Assembly: GCF_040438645.1 (NCBI RefSeq)
Contig: NZ_CP159256.1
Coordinates: 620,001-684,000 of the forward strand
From: Mesorhizobium sp. WSM2240
GTDB taxonomy: Bacteria; Pseudomonadota; Alphaproteobacteria; Rhizobiales; Rhizobiaceae
Length of the DNA: 64,000 nt
Direction of reading: 5' to 3'
In this document: in pieces, positions 25,691-35,461 of the stretch
Layout: each line of letters begins with the position of its first letter
Position numbering within the stretch: position 1 is the first letter of the stretch
The notes under the pieces: generated by a model
What the model was told of the DNA's origin: nothing
Seen by the model: the letters and a program-made list of their open reading frames with translations, nothing else
Databases searched by the model: none
Program-made: the position numbers and the translations under genes

Positions 25691-26545
25691 ATGGAGAGCA
25701 ATAAGACCGACCGGCCGCTCCTCGTCATCGACGGCGACTCTTTCGCCCATCGCGCCTACCACGGGCTGCCGAAGACAATTCGGCGGGCTGGGGGCAAGGG
25801 CGCCGGCGCCATCGTGGGCTTCGCCAGTTACCTTCTACGGTTCTATGAGGCTGAACGGCCGAGGTCAGTCGTTGTGGGGTGGGACACTCTTGAGGCGCCG
25901 AATTGGCGCATCCTGGAATTCCCTGCGTATCAGGGCGGGCGCCATTTTGACGACGAGCTTCTGGAACAGCTCGACGTGCTGCCGGTATTCGTTCACGCGT
26001 GTGGTTTCGCGGTCGGCAAGGCCGCCGGATACGAGGCCGATGACTTTCTTGCTGCCGCGGTGGCCGCTGGAGAAAAGCGAGGCTGGACAACTCTGGTTGC
26101 GAGCGGCGATCGGGACACTTTTCAGCTCGCATCGGAGCTCACCACGATCCTCTTCCCTGTGAAAGCAGGTGAGATCGCCCGGATCGGACCTTCGGAGGTG
26201 CGGGAGCGCTATGGAGTCGAACCCCACCAGGTTCCCGATTTCATTGCGCTTCGCGGGGACCCCTCCGACAAGATCCCGGGCGCCCGCGGCATAGGAGCCC
26301 AGACCGCAGCAAGACTTTTGCCACGTTAAACAAACCTCGAATAGATGATCGCCAACCGCCGCTTCCCGAAACAGGCAGAAGAGCTGCGGCTATACCGCCG
26401 CATAGCCACGATGGATCCGACTGCGCCACTCCCACGGATCACCGATCGCCCACCGACCTGGAGCGTCGCCGCGGCGCTTGCGAGGGAATGGGAGCTGAAT
26501 GACGTGGCCGGGCGACTGGCGCGGATGGCGGCATCAGGCACCTGA
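25691..26545 (+). pseudogene. Stand-alone 5'-3' exonuclease (PIN/FEN fold), broken near the C-terminus
   Basis: Related to the N-terminal exonuclease domain of DNA polymerase I: LLVIDGDSFAHRAYHGLP, YEADDFLAA, VASGDRDTFQLASE and the helix-hairpin-helix DPSDKIPGARGIGAQTAA. The main frame stops at 26329 directly after the HhH. The expected C-terminus continues in another frame as MIANRRFPKQAEELRLYRRI and WSVAAALAREWELN (to 26545), separated by a frameshift and an in-frame TAG at about 26342 where a glutamine is likely in relatives. All metal-binding acidic residues are upstream, so the truncated product could still fold, but the gene looks decayed. Confidence 0.8.
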
Positions 26546-26547
26546 CA

Positions 26548-26571
26548 CAGCAGCAGCCTTATCTGCTGCTG
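26548..26571. repeat. 9-bp perfect stem CAGCAGCAG / CTGCTGCTG
   Basis: Six-base loop, no T-run on either side. It lies just after the exonuclease relic and may be a remnant terminator stem. Confidence 0.3.
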
Positions 26572-26777
26572 GCGCCTCGAACTGCTGCTGGTCCCAGGTA
26601 CTGAAAACCTGCTGCGAAGGAGCGTGAAGTCCGCCCAATCACGAAAGCCAAGCCGGAGCAGAACGCGGGCATCGGCGACCGAACCCATTCGCCCTCGTCA
26701 CCAGCCAATTGCAGGCGGGATGTTGGTCACCAGGCGGTGCAATGCTTTGCGTCTGCAGTGAGCTATGGCGGGTGCGG

Positions 26778-28685
26778 TCACAACGTCTTCGCGGGCTCGT
26801 TTAAGGCCAAGTCAAGCGCTTGGCTCAGAGGCACCGCCTTGGAGAACAGGAAGCCCTGAGCGGTTTTGCAGCCAAGCTTTTGCAGAGCCTGCCGATCTGC
26901 CTCTGTTTCGACACCCTCGGCCATAACCTCGATTCCAAGCGTCCCACCAAGATCAATCACCGCTTTGACAAGCAGCAGGTCCTCCGGGGACTTGGCTAGG
27001 CCACGAATGAAGCCCTGGTCTATTTTCACCTTGCTTATCCGACCGTCCTTGAGCGATGCCAACGTAGAAAAGCCCGTCCCGAAGTCGTCAAGCGCGATGG
27101 AAATGCCGGCATGTGAAAGGCGTCCGAGCTTTTCATCCACTCTATCCGGGTCGACGGGGGATTCTTCGGTGATCTCGATTTCGAACATCGTTGCAGGGAG
27201 GTCTTTTGCCGCCAGACCGTTCAGAACCATGTCGTCGATATCGCCGGCTTCCAGTTCGCGCGGTGAGACGTTCATCGCCACACGAACATCACGACGGTCA
27301 GCTTTCACCAAACCCTCCATCAGTGCGCAACAGTCGGCGAATACCGTTTGAGTTAGCAACTGAAGCATTCCGGTTTCGCGTGCGGCTGTGATGATTTCGG
27401 GTGGAGGGATGGCACCATGAATCGGATGGCACCCCCTTAGCAAGGCTTCAAAACCGACCAAGACCTCGGTGTCGAGTCTCACGATTGACTGGAAGCATGG
27501 GCCCAAGCTTCTTGTCTCTATCGCTGAATGAAGGTCGCGTTCGATGGACTGGCGGCGCTGTAGTTCCCTGTCAAGTTCAGCATCGAACAAGCAAAATTCG
27601 TTCCTGCCGCGACGCTTAGCCGTGTAAAGGGCTACGTCCGCCCGCAGCAACATTTCCGTCAGTCCCGGCCTCTCAGCCAGGTATATTCCTATCGATGAAC
27701 CGATCCGGACGGACGCGACCTTAGGATAAGGGCTGGCAACTTTGGCTATGATATCGGATGCGAGGTTGTTGGGAGCACGCAAATCCCCGAGCGAGGGAAA
27801 AAACAGCACGAACTCATCGCCGCCGATGCGGGCAAGCGTTGAGCATGCCGGCGCTTCCTCCTTTATCCGGCGGGCGATCATGGCGAGCAGTTGATCGCCG
27901 GTCCTGTGACCGTAGGTATCGTTGACTGATTTGAAGCCGTCCAAATCAATCAGCATTGCCACGAAGGGACCGTCTGTGTTCTCAAGCTGATCGATCGCGT
28001 GTTCGAGGCCCCGTCTGTTCAGAAGGCCCGTCAGGGGGTCTTCCCTGGAATTGCGCTCCATTTCCGCCGCAAGCCGCTCCGCCTCATGTCGCAGGCGGCT
28101 AGTTTCGCGGAAGCGGGCTTGCCCTACAAGCGAACTTCGAATTAAGCCGCCCATGAAAAGCAGAACGGCAAAAGCCAGAACGTAATCTTCAAAGTTGCCC
28201 TTCGCCGAGAGGCACGCCGCGGTGACCAGGAGCGGGGGTGTGATGAAGTTGGTCGCTGCCGCGGCATATGAACTGCCGTATGTAACCGCGCCAGCTGAAA
28301 TACCCGCCAGAATGATTAGATGCAGCGGTGCTTGAGGGGTCGTGTATCCAGCCGTGAGGACAGCAAGAAAGGACCACACAATCCCTGACAGAAGAGCAAG
28401 GGTGCCAAACCAGTGAAGCCGCTGCAAAACCCCTGTGCGATCGTCCTCGTGCTCCCTAAGTTTTAGCTGATAGCGGGCTAGTGCAAGGCGGGCGGCGTTT
28501 ACGGCATTGACAACCAAAAACCAGATCACGGCGGCAAAGCCGCCGCCAGAAAGGACCTGCACCGTCAATATTAGGCCTGATAGGACAAAACTTATGGGCA
28601 TAGACACTAAGAGACCAGCGCGCAGATCAGAAAGCTGATCCTGACGAATACTGGCCTCCAGAGCGTCTTCTTCCTTAACGGCCAT
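26778..28685 (-). CDS. Membrane diguanylate cyclase/phosphodiesterase (GGDEF-EAL)
   Basis: N-terminal ~200 residues with about six membrane segments (a 5TM/MASE-like sensor). GGDEF domain with intact motif RIGGDEFVLFF (~288) and DPLTGLLNRRG before it; no RxxD inhibitory site at the usual place. EAL domain with FEALLRG (~413), the NVSPREL, EITEES, LDDFGTGFS, KIDQGFI and AEGVETE motifs that bind metal and c-di-GMP, so phosphodiesterase activity is expected. Which activity dominates cannot be told. Monocistronic by position. Confidence 0.93.
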   Translation of the reverse strand: MAVKEEDALEASIRQDQLSDLRAGLLVSMPISFVLSGLILTVQVLSGGGFAAVIWFLVVNAVNAARLALARYQLKLREHEDDRTGVLQRLHWFGTLALLSGIVWSFLAVLTAGYTTPQAPLHLIILAGISAGAVTYGSSYAAAATNFITPPLLVTAACLSAKGNFEDYVLAFAVLLFMGGLIRSSLVGQARFRETSRLRHEAERLAAEMERNSREDPLTGLLNRRGLEHAIDQLENTDGPFVAMLIDLDGFKSVNDTYGHRTGDQLLAMIARRIKEEAPACSTLARIGGDEFVLFFPSLGDLRAPNNLASDIIAKVASPYPKVASVRIGSSIGIYLAERPGLTEMLLRADVALYTAKRRGRNEFCLFDAELDRELQRRQSIERDLHSAIETRSLGPCFQSIVRLDTEVLVGFEALLRGCHPIHGAIPPPEIITAARETGMLQLLTQTVFADCCALMEGLVKADRRDVRVAMNVSPRELEAGDIDDMVLNGLAAKDLPATMFEIEITEESPVDPDRVDEKLGRLSHAGISIALDDFGTGFSTLASLKDGRISKVKIDQGFIRGLAKSPEDLLLVKAVIDLGGTLGIEVMAEGVETEADRQALQKLGCKTAQGFLFSKAVPLSQALDLALNEPAKTL

Positions 28686-29064
28686 AGACAGTCAGCTCGT
28701 TCCCATGCCTCTTCGCAAGGAAGCCTATGCGATCCCACTGAAGGACGGGTTAACTATTCAGCGGAGTGTCAGACTTCTGGTCGCGCTCGGCCAAGGAAAT
28801 CAATGCCGTGGCTTGGTAACGGGAAATGGTCGTGGAATGCCCGAATTCTCCGGCACTGACAGGCAGCACCGGCAGCCCGCCCGACAGCCGCTGGCGCTGC
28901 ACCGAGGTGATCACTTCAACACGCGGCGTATGGGAGAACGTATCGGAAGTCATCGTCATGATCATAGGCGTACGCCTGTGCCTAATCGGCTATGCTGCCT
29001 GTTCGGTCAAATCGGGGTGCGCGCCAGCCCAGCGAACCCGCGGTAAGTGCTCTCAAAGAAAGGC
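28686..29064. other. Intergenic stretch with a possible IS66 remnant
   Basis: No intact gene between the GGDEF-EAL start and the end of the TolC-like gene. Confidence 0.4.
28888..28953 (-). pseudogene. Possible IS66-family TnpA N-terminal fragment
   Basis: MTSDTFSHTPRVEVITSVQR matches the usual start of IS66-type accessory ORF TnpA; homology ends right after it. Only about 20 residues support this. Confidence 0.4.
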
Positions 29065-30573
29065 TTAGCGGCCGTCCGGCGTTCTCAGGCCGAACCACTT
29101 GTCCTTGACGGCCTTGTAATGCTCTTCGGGTTTGTATTCGGCAACATTGAGCCCGAGCCGGCGGATGGAAAGGTCGCCCGCGCCCGACAGAATGGCATAG
29201 CTCGCCACCACCAGGTCGCGCTGCGAATTAGCGACGGCAATCTGGGCGTCGATGACATCGGCCTGCGCGTCGAGCACGTCAAGCGTGGTGCGCTGTCCGA
29301 CATTTCGCTCTTCGATGACGCCGCTGAGCGCGAGTTGCGCCGCCGTTACGGCTTCGCGCGTGGCGGCGAGCGTTTGCTGCGCGGCGAAGTATTGCGTCCA
29401 GGCCGACGTGACCGCGGCGCGCACCTGATCGCGCTGCACGTCGACCTCAATGCGCGCCTGGCCGAGCGATTCCTTGGACTGACGCACCTGCGCCGATGTC
29501 CTGCCGCCCTGGTAGATCGGCACTATCAGTGTCGCGCCGATGCTGGCGCTGTTTCCGGATTCTTCGGTGACGGTAGGACCGCCACCACCAACACCGGGCA
29601 GTCCCTGACCCACCGCATGCCGTTCGGTGAAACTCCGCGCGACGCTTGCGCTGGCCGAAACCTGCGGCAGCAACTGGCCCTCGGCCGACTTCACCGTAAA
29701 GCCGGCCGCGTCGACCAGATGCTCCGTCGCCATAATGGCGGGATGCCGGCTCGAGGCGATGCCGATCGCCTGGTCGAGACTGTTCGGGAGGAGCTTGGCG
29801 AGCGGCGCCGCCGCCTCCAGCCGGCCCGGCTCCTCACCGACGATCTGGCGGTAGATTGCGGCGCTCGACTGCGCCTGCGCCCGCGCCGCAGCGACCCGCG
29901 CGACGGCGGCCGAACGGCTGGCGTCGGCCTGGGCCACGTCGGTGCGGGTGCCTTCTCCGACTTCGAAGCGCGAGCGGGCGGCGCGCGCCTGCTCCGACAG
30001 GAACTCAAGATTGCGCTCCAGCAGCACCGCCACCTGCCGGTCGCGAATCACGTCCATATAGGCGCTGGCCGCGTTGAACAGGATGTTCTGCTCGGTGTTG
30101 CGCAGGCTTTCATTGGAGGCGAACACCCGCGATTCGGCGGCCGCGACATTGTTCTTGGTCTGGAATCCGTCGAACAGCATCTGGTTGATCTGGACGCCGA
30201 ACGATCCGGTGGTGAGCCTGGTGCCCATTTGCGAGGAATAGTCGATGCTCGCCACGCCGTTTATCGTCGGCCGGTAGCCGGACTTGGCTATCGCCACGCC
30301 TTCATCGGTCACCCGCACGCCGGCGCGGGCCGAATTCAGCTCCGAATTGAGCTGGTATGCCTTGGTGAGCGCGCCGAAGATTGTTTCGGCGGATGCGGTC
30401 AGTGGAAAAAGCGCCGTCGTTGAAAAGAAGATCGCGGCAAGAATACCCTGGCGTACAGGTGCCACTCTCAGAGCCCCTTGCGCGACCGAGGGCGGCAAGG
30501 TCGTGGACAGGCCGGGTGTGAATCGCTTCCTGATGCCAGCCGAGTGGAGTCCGCCAGGACGGATGACACGCAT
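29065..30573 (-). CDS. TolC-family outer-membrane efflux/secretion protein
   Basis: Signal peptide (RQGILAAIFFSTTALFPLTA, SAETIF) followed by the two repeated OEP domains with beta-barrel strands and long helical hairpins; the GTRTDVAQADASRSAAVARV and GQRTTLDVLDAQADVIDAQI segments are the family's paired signatures. 450 or so mature residues, normal. The ATG start leaves 39 odd residues before the signal peptide; GTG at 30465 gives a better N-terminus. It is the only outer-membrane channel in the window and could complete the type I system encoded at 10881-18960, about 10 kb away (inference). Confidence 0.92.
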   Translation of the reverse strand: MRVIRPGGLHSAGIRKRFTPGLSTTLPPSVAQGALRVAPVRQGILAAIFFSTTALFPLTASAETIFGALTKAYQLNSELNSARAGVRVTDEGVAIAKSGYRPTINGVASIDYSSQMGTRLTTGSFGVQINQMLFDGFQTKNNVAAAESRVFASNESLRNTEQNILFNAASAYMDVIRDRQVAVLLERNLEFLSEQARAARSRFEVGEGTRTDVAQADASRSAAVARVAAARAQAQSSAAIYRQIVGEEPGRLEAAAPLAKLLPNSLDQAIGIASSRHPAIMATEHLVDAAGFTVKSAEGQLLPQVSASASVARSFTERHAVGQGLPGVGGGGPTVTEESGNSASIGATLIVPIYQGGRTSAQVRQSKESLGQARIEVDVQRDQVRAAVTSAWTQYFAAQQTLAATREAVTAAQLALSGVIEERNVGQRTTLDVLDAQADVIDAQIAVANSQRDLVVASYAILSGAGDLSIRRLGLNVAEYKPEEHYKAVKDKWFGLRTPDGR

Positions 30574-31331
30574 CTACACTGCAGGTGACGACTAAGATAA
30601 AGCACCGATTAGCAACGCCCCCCGAATCAGCAATCATTACGCGTTTAGCAATTTGCTTGAGGAAGGTTAAGAAGTCAATCAAGCCGTCTGACGTAGGCAT
30701 TTGGCCACGGCGACAGACCATCTGAGGCCCTGGCCGAGAACTATGTACTAATGGTGGAAGAAGGGCTGATCCTCGAGGAGGCCGAAATATTCGATGACGT
30801 CATGGACCGATGCGTCGCCGTCGCAAAGCGAGCAAAATCCACGGCCCAGCATGATAAATCTGCGCGCCGCCTGTCCGAGTTCTCCTTTGGATAAACGGTG
30901 TCACACGCGAGGTCGAGACGCGCCTCAGCCCCGCCAGCCTTCGGGCGATGCCGCCCCTTCCGAGCCTCCTTCATCAAGCGGCCTCGGTTTCGAAATAGCG
31001 TTCTCGGGCATAGGGCTTGGTCGTGATGCTCCAGTTCAACTCGGACAGGAGCTATCCAGCTTCCGGCGCCTAGATCCCAGCGAGAACATCCCGCCGCTTT
31101 CAGGAGCCCGAGCTACGTCAAAATCCCCCTTGCGATTTCAACGTCAGCCCCATTCTGAGCTAAATGTTTGCGTCGCGTCTCCTTACGCGTAAGCCAAATC
31201 CGCGGTGGCCCTTGTTCCAGTGATGCCCATGCGCTTCAGCCGTAACCGTAACAAAACAAGTTCCACCTCGACATCTTCTTGTTACGAACTGATAGTATGA
31301 GGCAAGAATTCATCTGAATGAGGAGGCTTGG
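30574..31331. other. Stretch with at most one tiny gene
   Basis: About 760 bases. Besides the short frame at 30751 nothing is recognised. A GAGGAGG ribosome site at its end serves the gene at 31332. Confidence 0.4.
30751..30894 (+). CDS. Very small acidic hypothetical protein
   Basis: 47 codons (MVEEGLILEEAEIFDDVMDR...), strongly helical and with a protein-like composition; the frame extends upstream without a better start (ALAENYVL). Unrecognised; may be the tail of a lost gene. Confidence 0.25.
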   Translation: MVEEGLILEEAEIFDDVMDRCVAVAKRAKSTAQHDKSARRLSEFSFG

Positions 31332-31541
31332 ATGACGCTCCAGCGCGAGTTGTCACTGGAAGATCTTTTAGTGGATCCGATTGTCAGACTTGTCATGGCT
31401 CGGGACGGGGTCGCCCCCGAAGATATTCGTCATCTGTTGCATAATGTCTCGGCGCGCATCGCCGATAAACCACCACATCAAGCCCAATCTGTCATTCCGT
31501 GTGCTGTCCAGCACGGTTGCAATTGGGTCGACGCGGCTTAG
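31332..31541 (+). CDS. Small conserved-looking hypothetical protein
   Basis: 69 residues starting MTLQRELSLEDLLVDPIVRL, with a strong GAGGAGG site 6 nt upstream. The acidic-hydrophobic pattern and MARDGVAPEDIRHLL resemble short proteins common in rhizobial genomes that have no assigned role. Confidence 0.6.
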   Translation: MTLQRELSLEDLLVDPIVRLVMARDGVAPEDIRHLLHNVSARIADKPPHQAQSVIPCAVQHGCNWVDAA

Positions 31542-31693
31542 CGGTGTCCATCACGCCTCGTTTTCCGGCCGTTGCGGGCGCAAGGCGCTCGATCGCCCCT
31601 TTTGGGACGAACCCAGCGGGATTTCATGGCGCGGCGTTGAGACAACCAGGCGCGTTTCGGGGGAGCATATTTTGGCCGAACTGGAGACAGACG

Positions 31694-31873
31694 ATGGATG
31701 TCGCAGTCGTCCCCGTCGGCGAGGTCTTGTCGCGCATCTCCACACCGCTATGCGAAGAGGGGCTCCGTCATCGCGTGCTCACGGACCCCGGCCGGACCGG
31801 TTTTGCGCTGTACTTCATCAAGGTTGTAGGTCGACTGAAGCGGCCACGGGATCGACTAAATCCCAGTCCCTGA
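31694..31873 (+). CDS. Small hypothetical protein
   Basis: 59 codons (MDVAVVPVGEVLSRISTPLC...), preceded by GGAGACAG. No family known; ends 30 nt before the VanZ-like gene. Weak call. Confidence 0.25.
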   Translation: MDVAVVPVGEVLSRISTPLCEEGLRHRVLTDPGRTGFALYFIKVVGRLKRPRDRLNPSP

Positions 31874-31902
31874 ATCCTGTTATCCCTCCACTGGCCCGAA
31901 GG

Positions 31903-32268
31903 ATGGGGAATTTGAGCCAACTTGCGCGGAAGATACGGACACAATGCCGGACAGCAGGATGGCTGCTACTCGGCGCGATCGTGGCGGCATCAGTATTGCC
32001 GATGGTATTCCGCCCGCTCTCCGGTCTCGCACCGGGCGTTGAGCGGGCCATTGCGTTTCTTGCGCTCGGTTTCCTATTCGGCGTCGGGTATTTCCGGAAT
32101 TGGATGCTCGTTCTTTGCGTGCTGACAGTCGGAGCCTTTGCCATCGAAACATTGCAGCTGCTAACGCCGGATCGCCATGCAACGCTGCTGGACGCACTGC
32201 TCAAGGCATCCGGAAGCGCCATCGGAGCCTTTGCCGGGCGATTAGTCATCAATCGCGGCCTTCTTTGA
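31903..32268 (+). CDS. VanZ-like membrane protein
   Basis: 121 residues with about four transmembrane segments (WLLLGAIVAASVLPMVFRPL, GVERAIAFLALGFLFGVGYF, MLVLCVLTVGAFAIETLQLL). The FxxxExxQ-like FAIETLQLLTPDRHATLLDA, with D-A-L, is the VanZ family signature. Function in polysaccharide loci is unproven. The frame is open upstream to 31381, but MGNLSQLARK is the sensible start. Confidence 0.75.
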   Translation: MGNLSQLARKIRTQCRTAGWLLLGAIVAASVLPMVFRPLSGLAPGVERAIAFLALGFLFGVGYFRNWMLVLCVLTVGAFAIETLQLLTPDRHATLLDALLKASGSAIGAFAGRLVINRGLL

Positions 32269-32304
32269 TGGCCTCGGCGAGCGGCCGTTCTGCCGCGCGG
32301 GCCG

Positions 32305-33792
32305 CTAACGGCTGACCGATCCGGAGAGACGCATCGGTTGTTGTGCCAAAGCCGAATCGTGAGTTCCCGGCCCGAACATGGACCAGGTGCGGTGCAGCTC
32401 GACCATGGCGCCACGCCTGTTCCGGCGGGCGCGAACCCTGCTTGCAGAGATGACAGCGAGAGCGATAAAGAAAATCATCCCCGGGTCGGCGGTACCGCTA
32501 GCAAACGAAGCCGCGACGACGCCGGCCAGGGCAGATGCCTGCACGCTCGACACTACAGCATTCGTCTCGCGGTCGACATACGGCTTCAGCCGCCCCATTC
32601 CGCGGGCCACCACCGCCAGCAGCGTAGCCATCATTAGACTGCCGACCAGACCAAGTTGCGAAATCACGGCGATCGGCCAGCTCGACGCGCGGGAGCTGCC
32701 GAAGCCGATGCCCAGGCTGCTCGTGTCGACGAAGGCCTGGAGGCTCTTTAAGTTCCAGTAGGCGCGCTCCTGTCCGGAAGTGGAATTGGCTTTGTTGATG
32801 ACCATGGCGTCGATCATGCCGATAAAGGGGTCGAAAAAACCTTGGTCATAGAGGCTGATTGTCAGTGCTGCGAGGAGCCCGGCAGCCAAGATAGCGATAA
32901 TGGCCATATCGGCAGTCCCGAGACGTCCAGAGAGCAGCGACCGCATGACCGAAAAGGCAACAGGAATACCGAGTACGGTTAATGCGACGTAGGCCGTGGA
33001 CGACGTTGACAAGACCGTGAGGATGAGCAGGGCCGCCGACAGCCAGAAGGCGAGCCGCGATTTCGTCTTCCGCCAGTAGACGTAGCAGAACGAAAGGCAG
33101 GCGAGCGAATAGCCGCCGAAGGCCGACGCTTCGGAATAGGCTCCGGCAATGCGCCAGAAGCCGCCTTCATTTACTTCCGTGAGCATCGAGTAACTGGCCG
33201 TCCTGATCGGCAGGAGGACATCCCCCAGCCCCGCGAGCTTGCCCGCGAGATCGAGCCCCCCCATCCCGGCCTGGAGGCAGCACCACACGAAGAATCCGCG
33301 CCTGACCTGGTCTATGCGGTCCTTGTGTAGGAGCAGCACGCTAAGGGCGATGCACGTCAGGCCACCCAAGATGAAATATCCGGTCTGCGTGATGTTTCCC
33401 GAGACCGGCCCAAGCGAGGCTTCGACGACGCCCGCGCGCGTCGGCGATTGGACGAAGACGCTTGTCTGGTCCGCGAAGAGACGCGGGAAGAGCCACGAGC
33501 CGGCAAGGGCATAGAGCATCAGACCGCAGAGCACCCATACCGGACGGACGTTGCCGAACACCTCACCGAGGTCACGCCAAATACGCCGCCTAGCGGCGAC
33601 TGCCATCACGAGCAGGGCTGCGAAGGAGGTGTAGATCAGCGGAGACGAACCTCCGAGCGAGCTCAGCGTCATCAGCGCCGTCGAGCCGAACGCCCACGAG
33701 GCAAGGAGTCCGACGATCAGCGTGGCGCGGGCGTAGTGCCCCGCCACAAGTATGCCCACACAAACTAAGAGGCCGACGAACGAAATCTGCAT
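32305..33792 (-). CDS. O-antigen ligase/Wzy-like polysaccharide polymerase
   Basis: 495 residues with about eleven membrane segments and a large periplasmic loop (about 325-375: FFDPFIGMIDAMVINKANST, SGQERAYWNLKSLQAFVDTS) carrying the arginine in SGQERAYW that is usual for Wzy/WaaL proteins. GGFWRIAGAYSEASAFGGYS is a conserved-looking segment of EPS polymerases. It probably joins repeat units at the periplasmic face. The last ~30 residues are a cytoplasmic tail. Confidence 0.82.
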   Translation of the reverse strand: MQISFVGLLVCVGILVAGHYARATLIVGLLASWAFGSTALMTLSSLGGSSPLIYTSFAALLVMAVAARRRIWRDLGEVFGNVRPVWVLCGLMLYALAGSWLFPRLFADQTSVFVQSPTRAGVVEASLGPVSGNITQTGYFILGGLTCIALSVLLLHKDRIDQVRRGFFVWCCLQAGMGGLDLAGKLAGLGDVLLPIRTASYSMLTEVNEGGFWRIAGAYSEASAFGGYSLACLSFCYVYWRKTKSRLAFWLSAALLILTVLSTSSTAYVALTVLGIPVAFSVMRSLLSGRLGTADMAIIAILAAGLLAALTISLYDQGFFDPFIGMIDAMVINKANSTSGQERAYWNLKSLQAFVDTSSLGIGFGSSRASSWPIAVISQLGLVGSLMMATLLAVVARGMGRLKPYVDRETNAVVSSVQASALAGVVAASFASGTADPGMIFFIALAVISASRVRARRNRRGAMVELHRTWSMFGPGTHDSALAQQPMRLSGSVSR

Positions 33793-34012
33793 GGCAGCTG
33801 GTTCACGTTTCCTCCAAAGTCCGTGTTTCCGCCGACATAACGGACTCGCAGGCGCGCATTTTCCGGCACTTGCCTTTCTTACTACTGCTTATCCGAAATC
33901 CGCATTCGGACGGCAAGAAAGCCATTGGGCGTAGGACGGTATTTTGGGGCGTAGGCACAGTGCCCCATTACTTATTAGCCGTAAGTAGGCCCCTCCCCCA
34001 TCTGCCGATGAA

Positions 34013-35461
34013 TTAATCGGCCGCAACTGTGCCGGTTGCCGCGGGGTCCGCAGCGAGATGCACGGAATGTTTTGAGTTGAATTCGCTCGACGTTATCATC
34101 CCGAAGGCGATCGCCTCCCGTGTCATCGTCCCGTCCCGCAGCTGGCTGGCGTATGTGTCAAGTCCGTACCCGTCCCCATCGCGGTCCGCCAATAGGCGAT
34201 ACAGGAAATTCACATAGTCGCGGTCGCTCAGACCAATCGGAGAGTATCGTTTCATGAATTCCCGGGAACGCATAAGGTCGAGCATCATGTTGGGAACGTT
34301 GACTGAGCCGTTTTCCAAGTTCGCGGACCATTGATCGATTTCTTCCGCGCCCGCCTTGCGGCCCAGTATCAGGCAATGGGCGAAAGCCGCCTGCCGCGCC
34401 GCGAGGGTCCCGTACGTGTCGCCGTCCGCGAGATCGCAATCCCGCCGTGGGACCGCAGGCGGCTGCGGCCCGCGGATCAAGTCTTTTGCGGCGAAGTAGG
34501 CGGGTTTGGGTCCTCCCGCGGTCCAGCCGCGTTCGACGGAGCCGACAAGTCTGACCAGTCCCATGTAGGCTTCGAAGTCGGGTGCCCAATAGCTTTCGTC
34601 CAATAGTTCGTAGATGTGGGCGGCCTCCACCTTGTACGCGTCCTGCAATTCAAGCAGCCGCTTCATGGTATGCACCAGTCCTTCGGCCTGCTGGCTTTCG
34701 CCCCGCTGGCTGCCGTATGGATTGTTGAACTCTGTGACCCAAATTGGCTTTCCGTAACTCGCGAGTTTCTCGAAGGCAGGCTCGGGATCTCCGCCGTACA
34801 TATGCCAGACGGAAATGTCCCACTCAATGCCGTCCTGCTGCATGCGTTCGAATGCGCCCGTGTGTCCCCACCCCGCCGTCCCCATCGCCTTTCGGATCGT
34901 GGGGTCCACCCCCGTCATCCCGTCCGACAGCCCCTTCAGGACCGCGCTCACCTTGGCCCAGCGGGGGCCATAATAGTCCAACGGAGATGGCCCGCCCGCG
35001 ATCCCCCACTCGCAGGGGTACTGAGTTCCGTCGTCGCGCGTCTCGCAGGGCTTGATGAGGGCGTAGTTCTCCATCTCGTTTCCCAGCTCCCAGACGCGGA
35101 TGTCATCCTTGAAACGGGAGCCGAGCTCAACGGCCAGTTCGTGCGCCTTGCGGTACAGGACCTCGGCGCTGGCCTTATCCAGGTCGAAGCCGCCCACGAT
35201 GACGGGCAAGATTTCGATGCCGCGCTCCTTGCCTCCTCTGACAAGGGTGGATAGCAATTCAATCGTGTCTGCGTCCGCATCGGGAACGTCGACGCGATAG
35301 GACTTCATCCCGAGATCCTCAATGTAATCGAGCTGCCACTCGATCGGGACACCGGGATAGGAGGCGATCGGATGGCCGTTGACACCCCAGAGGATGTCGG
35401 CACAAGCGGTGGCGGTGGTGGCCAGGAGACACGCTGCTCCGATTGTCAAGCGAATGGACAT
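34013..35461 (-). CDS. Secreted glycoside hydrolase (clan A TIM barrel) with DUF4214-like C-terminal domain
   Basis: Signal peptide (1-21, ATTATACA-D). The (beta/alpha)8 barrel shows the clan GH-A pair: acid/base Glu129 in WELGNEMEN and nucleophile Glu244 in WVTEFNNPYG. Neighbours suggest it trims or is specific for a surface polysaccharide. From about residue 357 a helical DUF4214-like domain follows (AFAHCLILGRKAGAEEIDQW, FLYRLLADRDGDGYGLDTYA, ITSSEFNSKH), a module found in secreted and surface proteins. The linkage of a DUF4214 domain to a small barrel is uncommon. Family (GH5/GH39-like) cannot be fixed by eye. Confidence 0.8.
   Translation of the reverse strand: MSIRLTIGAACLLATTATACADILWGVNGHPIASYPGVPIEWQLDYIEDLGMKSYRVDVPDADADTIELLSTLVRGGKERGIEILPVIVGGFDLDKASAEVLYRKAHELAVELGSRFKDDIRVWELGNEMENYALIKPCETRDDGTQYPCEWGIAGGPSPLDYYGPRWAKVSAVLKGLSDGMTGVDPTIRKAMGTAGWGHTGAFERMQQDGIEWDISVWHMYGGDPEPAFEKLASYGKPIWVTEFNNPYGSQRGESQQAEGLVHTMKRLLELQDAYKVEAAHIYELLDESYWAPDFEAYMGLVRLVGSVERGWTAGGPKPAYFAAKDLIRGPQPPAVPRRDCDLADGDTYGTLAARQAAFAHCLILGRKAGAEEIDQWSANLENGSVNVPNMMLDLMRSREFMKRYSPIGLSDRDYVNFLYRLLADRDGDGYGLDTYASQLRDGTMTREAIAFGMITSSEFNSKHSVHLAADPAATGTVAAD

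Noticed and set aside
29047..30423. 458-codon plus-strand frame opposite the TolC-like gene
   Set aside because: The minus strand encodes a complete TolC-family protein; the plus frame is a shadow.
34013..35461. Naming the glycosidase a specific EPS depolymerase
   Set aside because: Only the clan A catalytic pair can be seen; substrate and family number cannot be fixed by eye.
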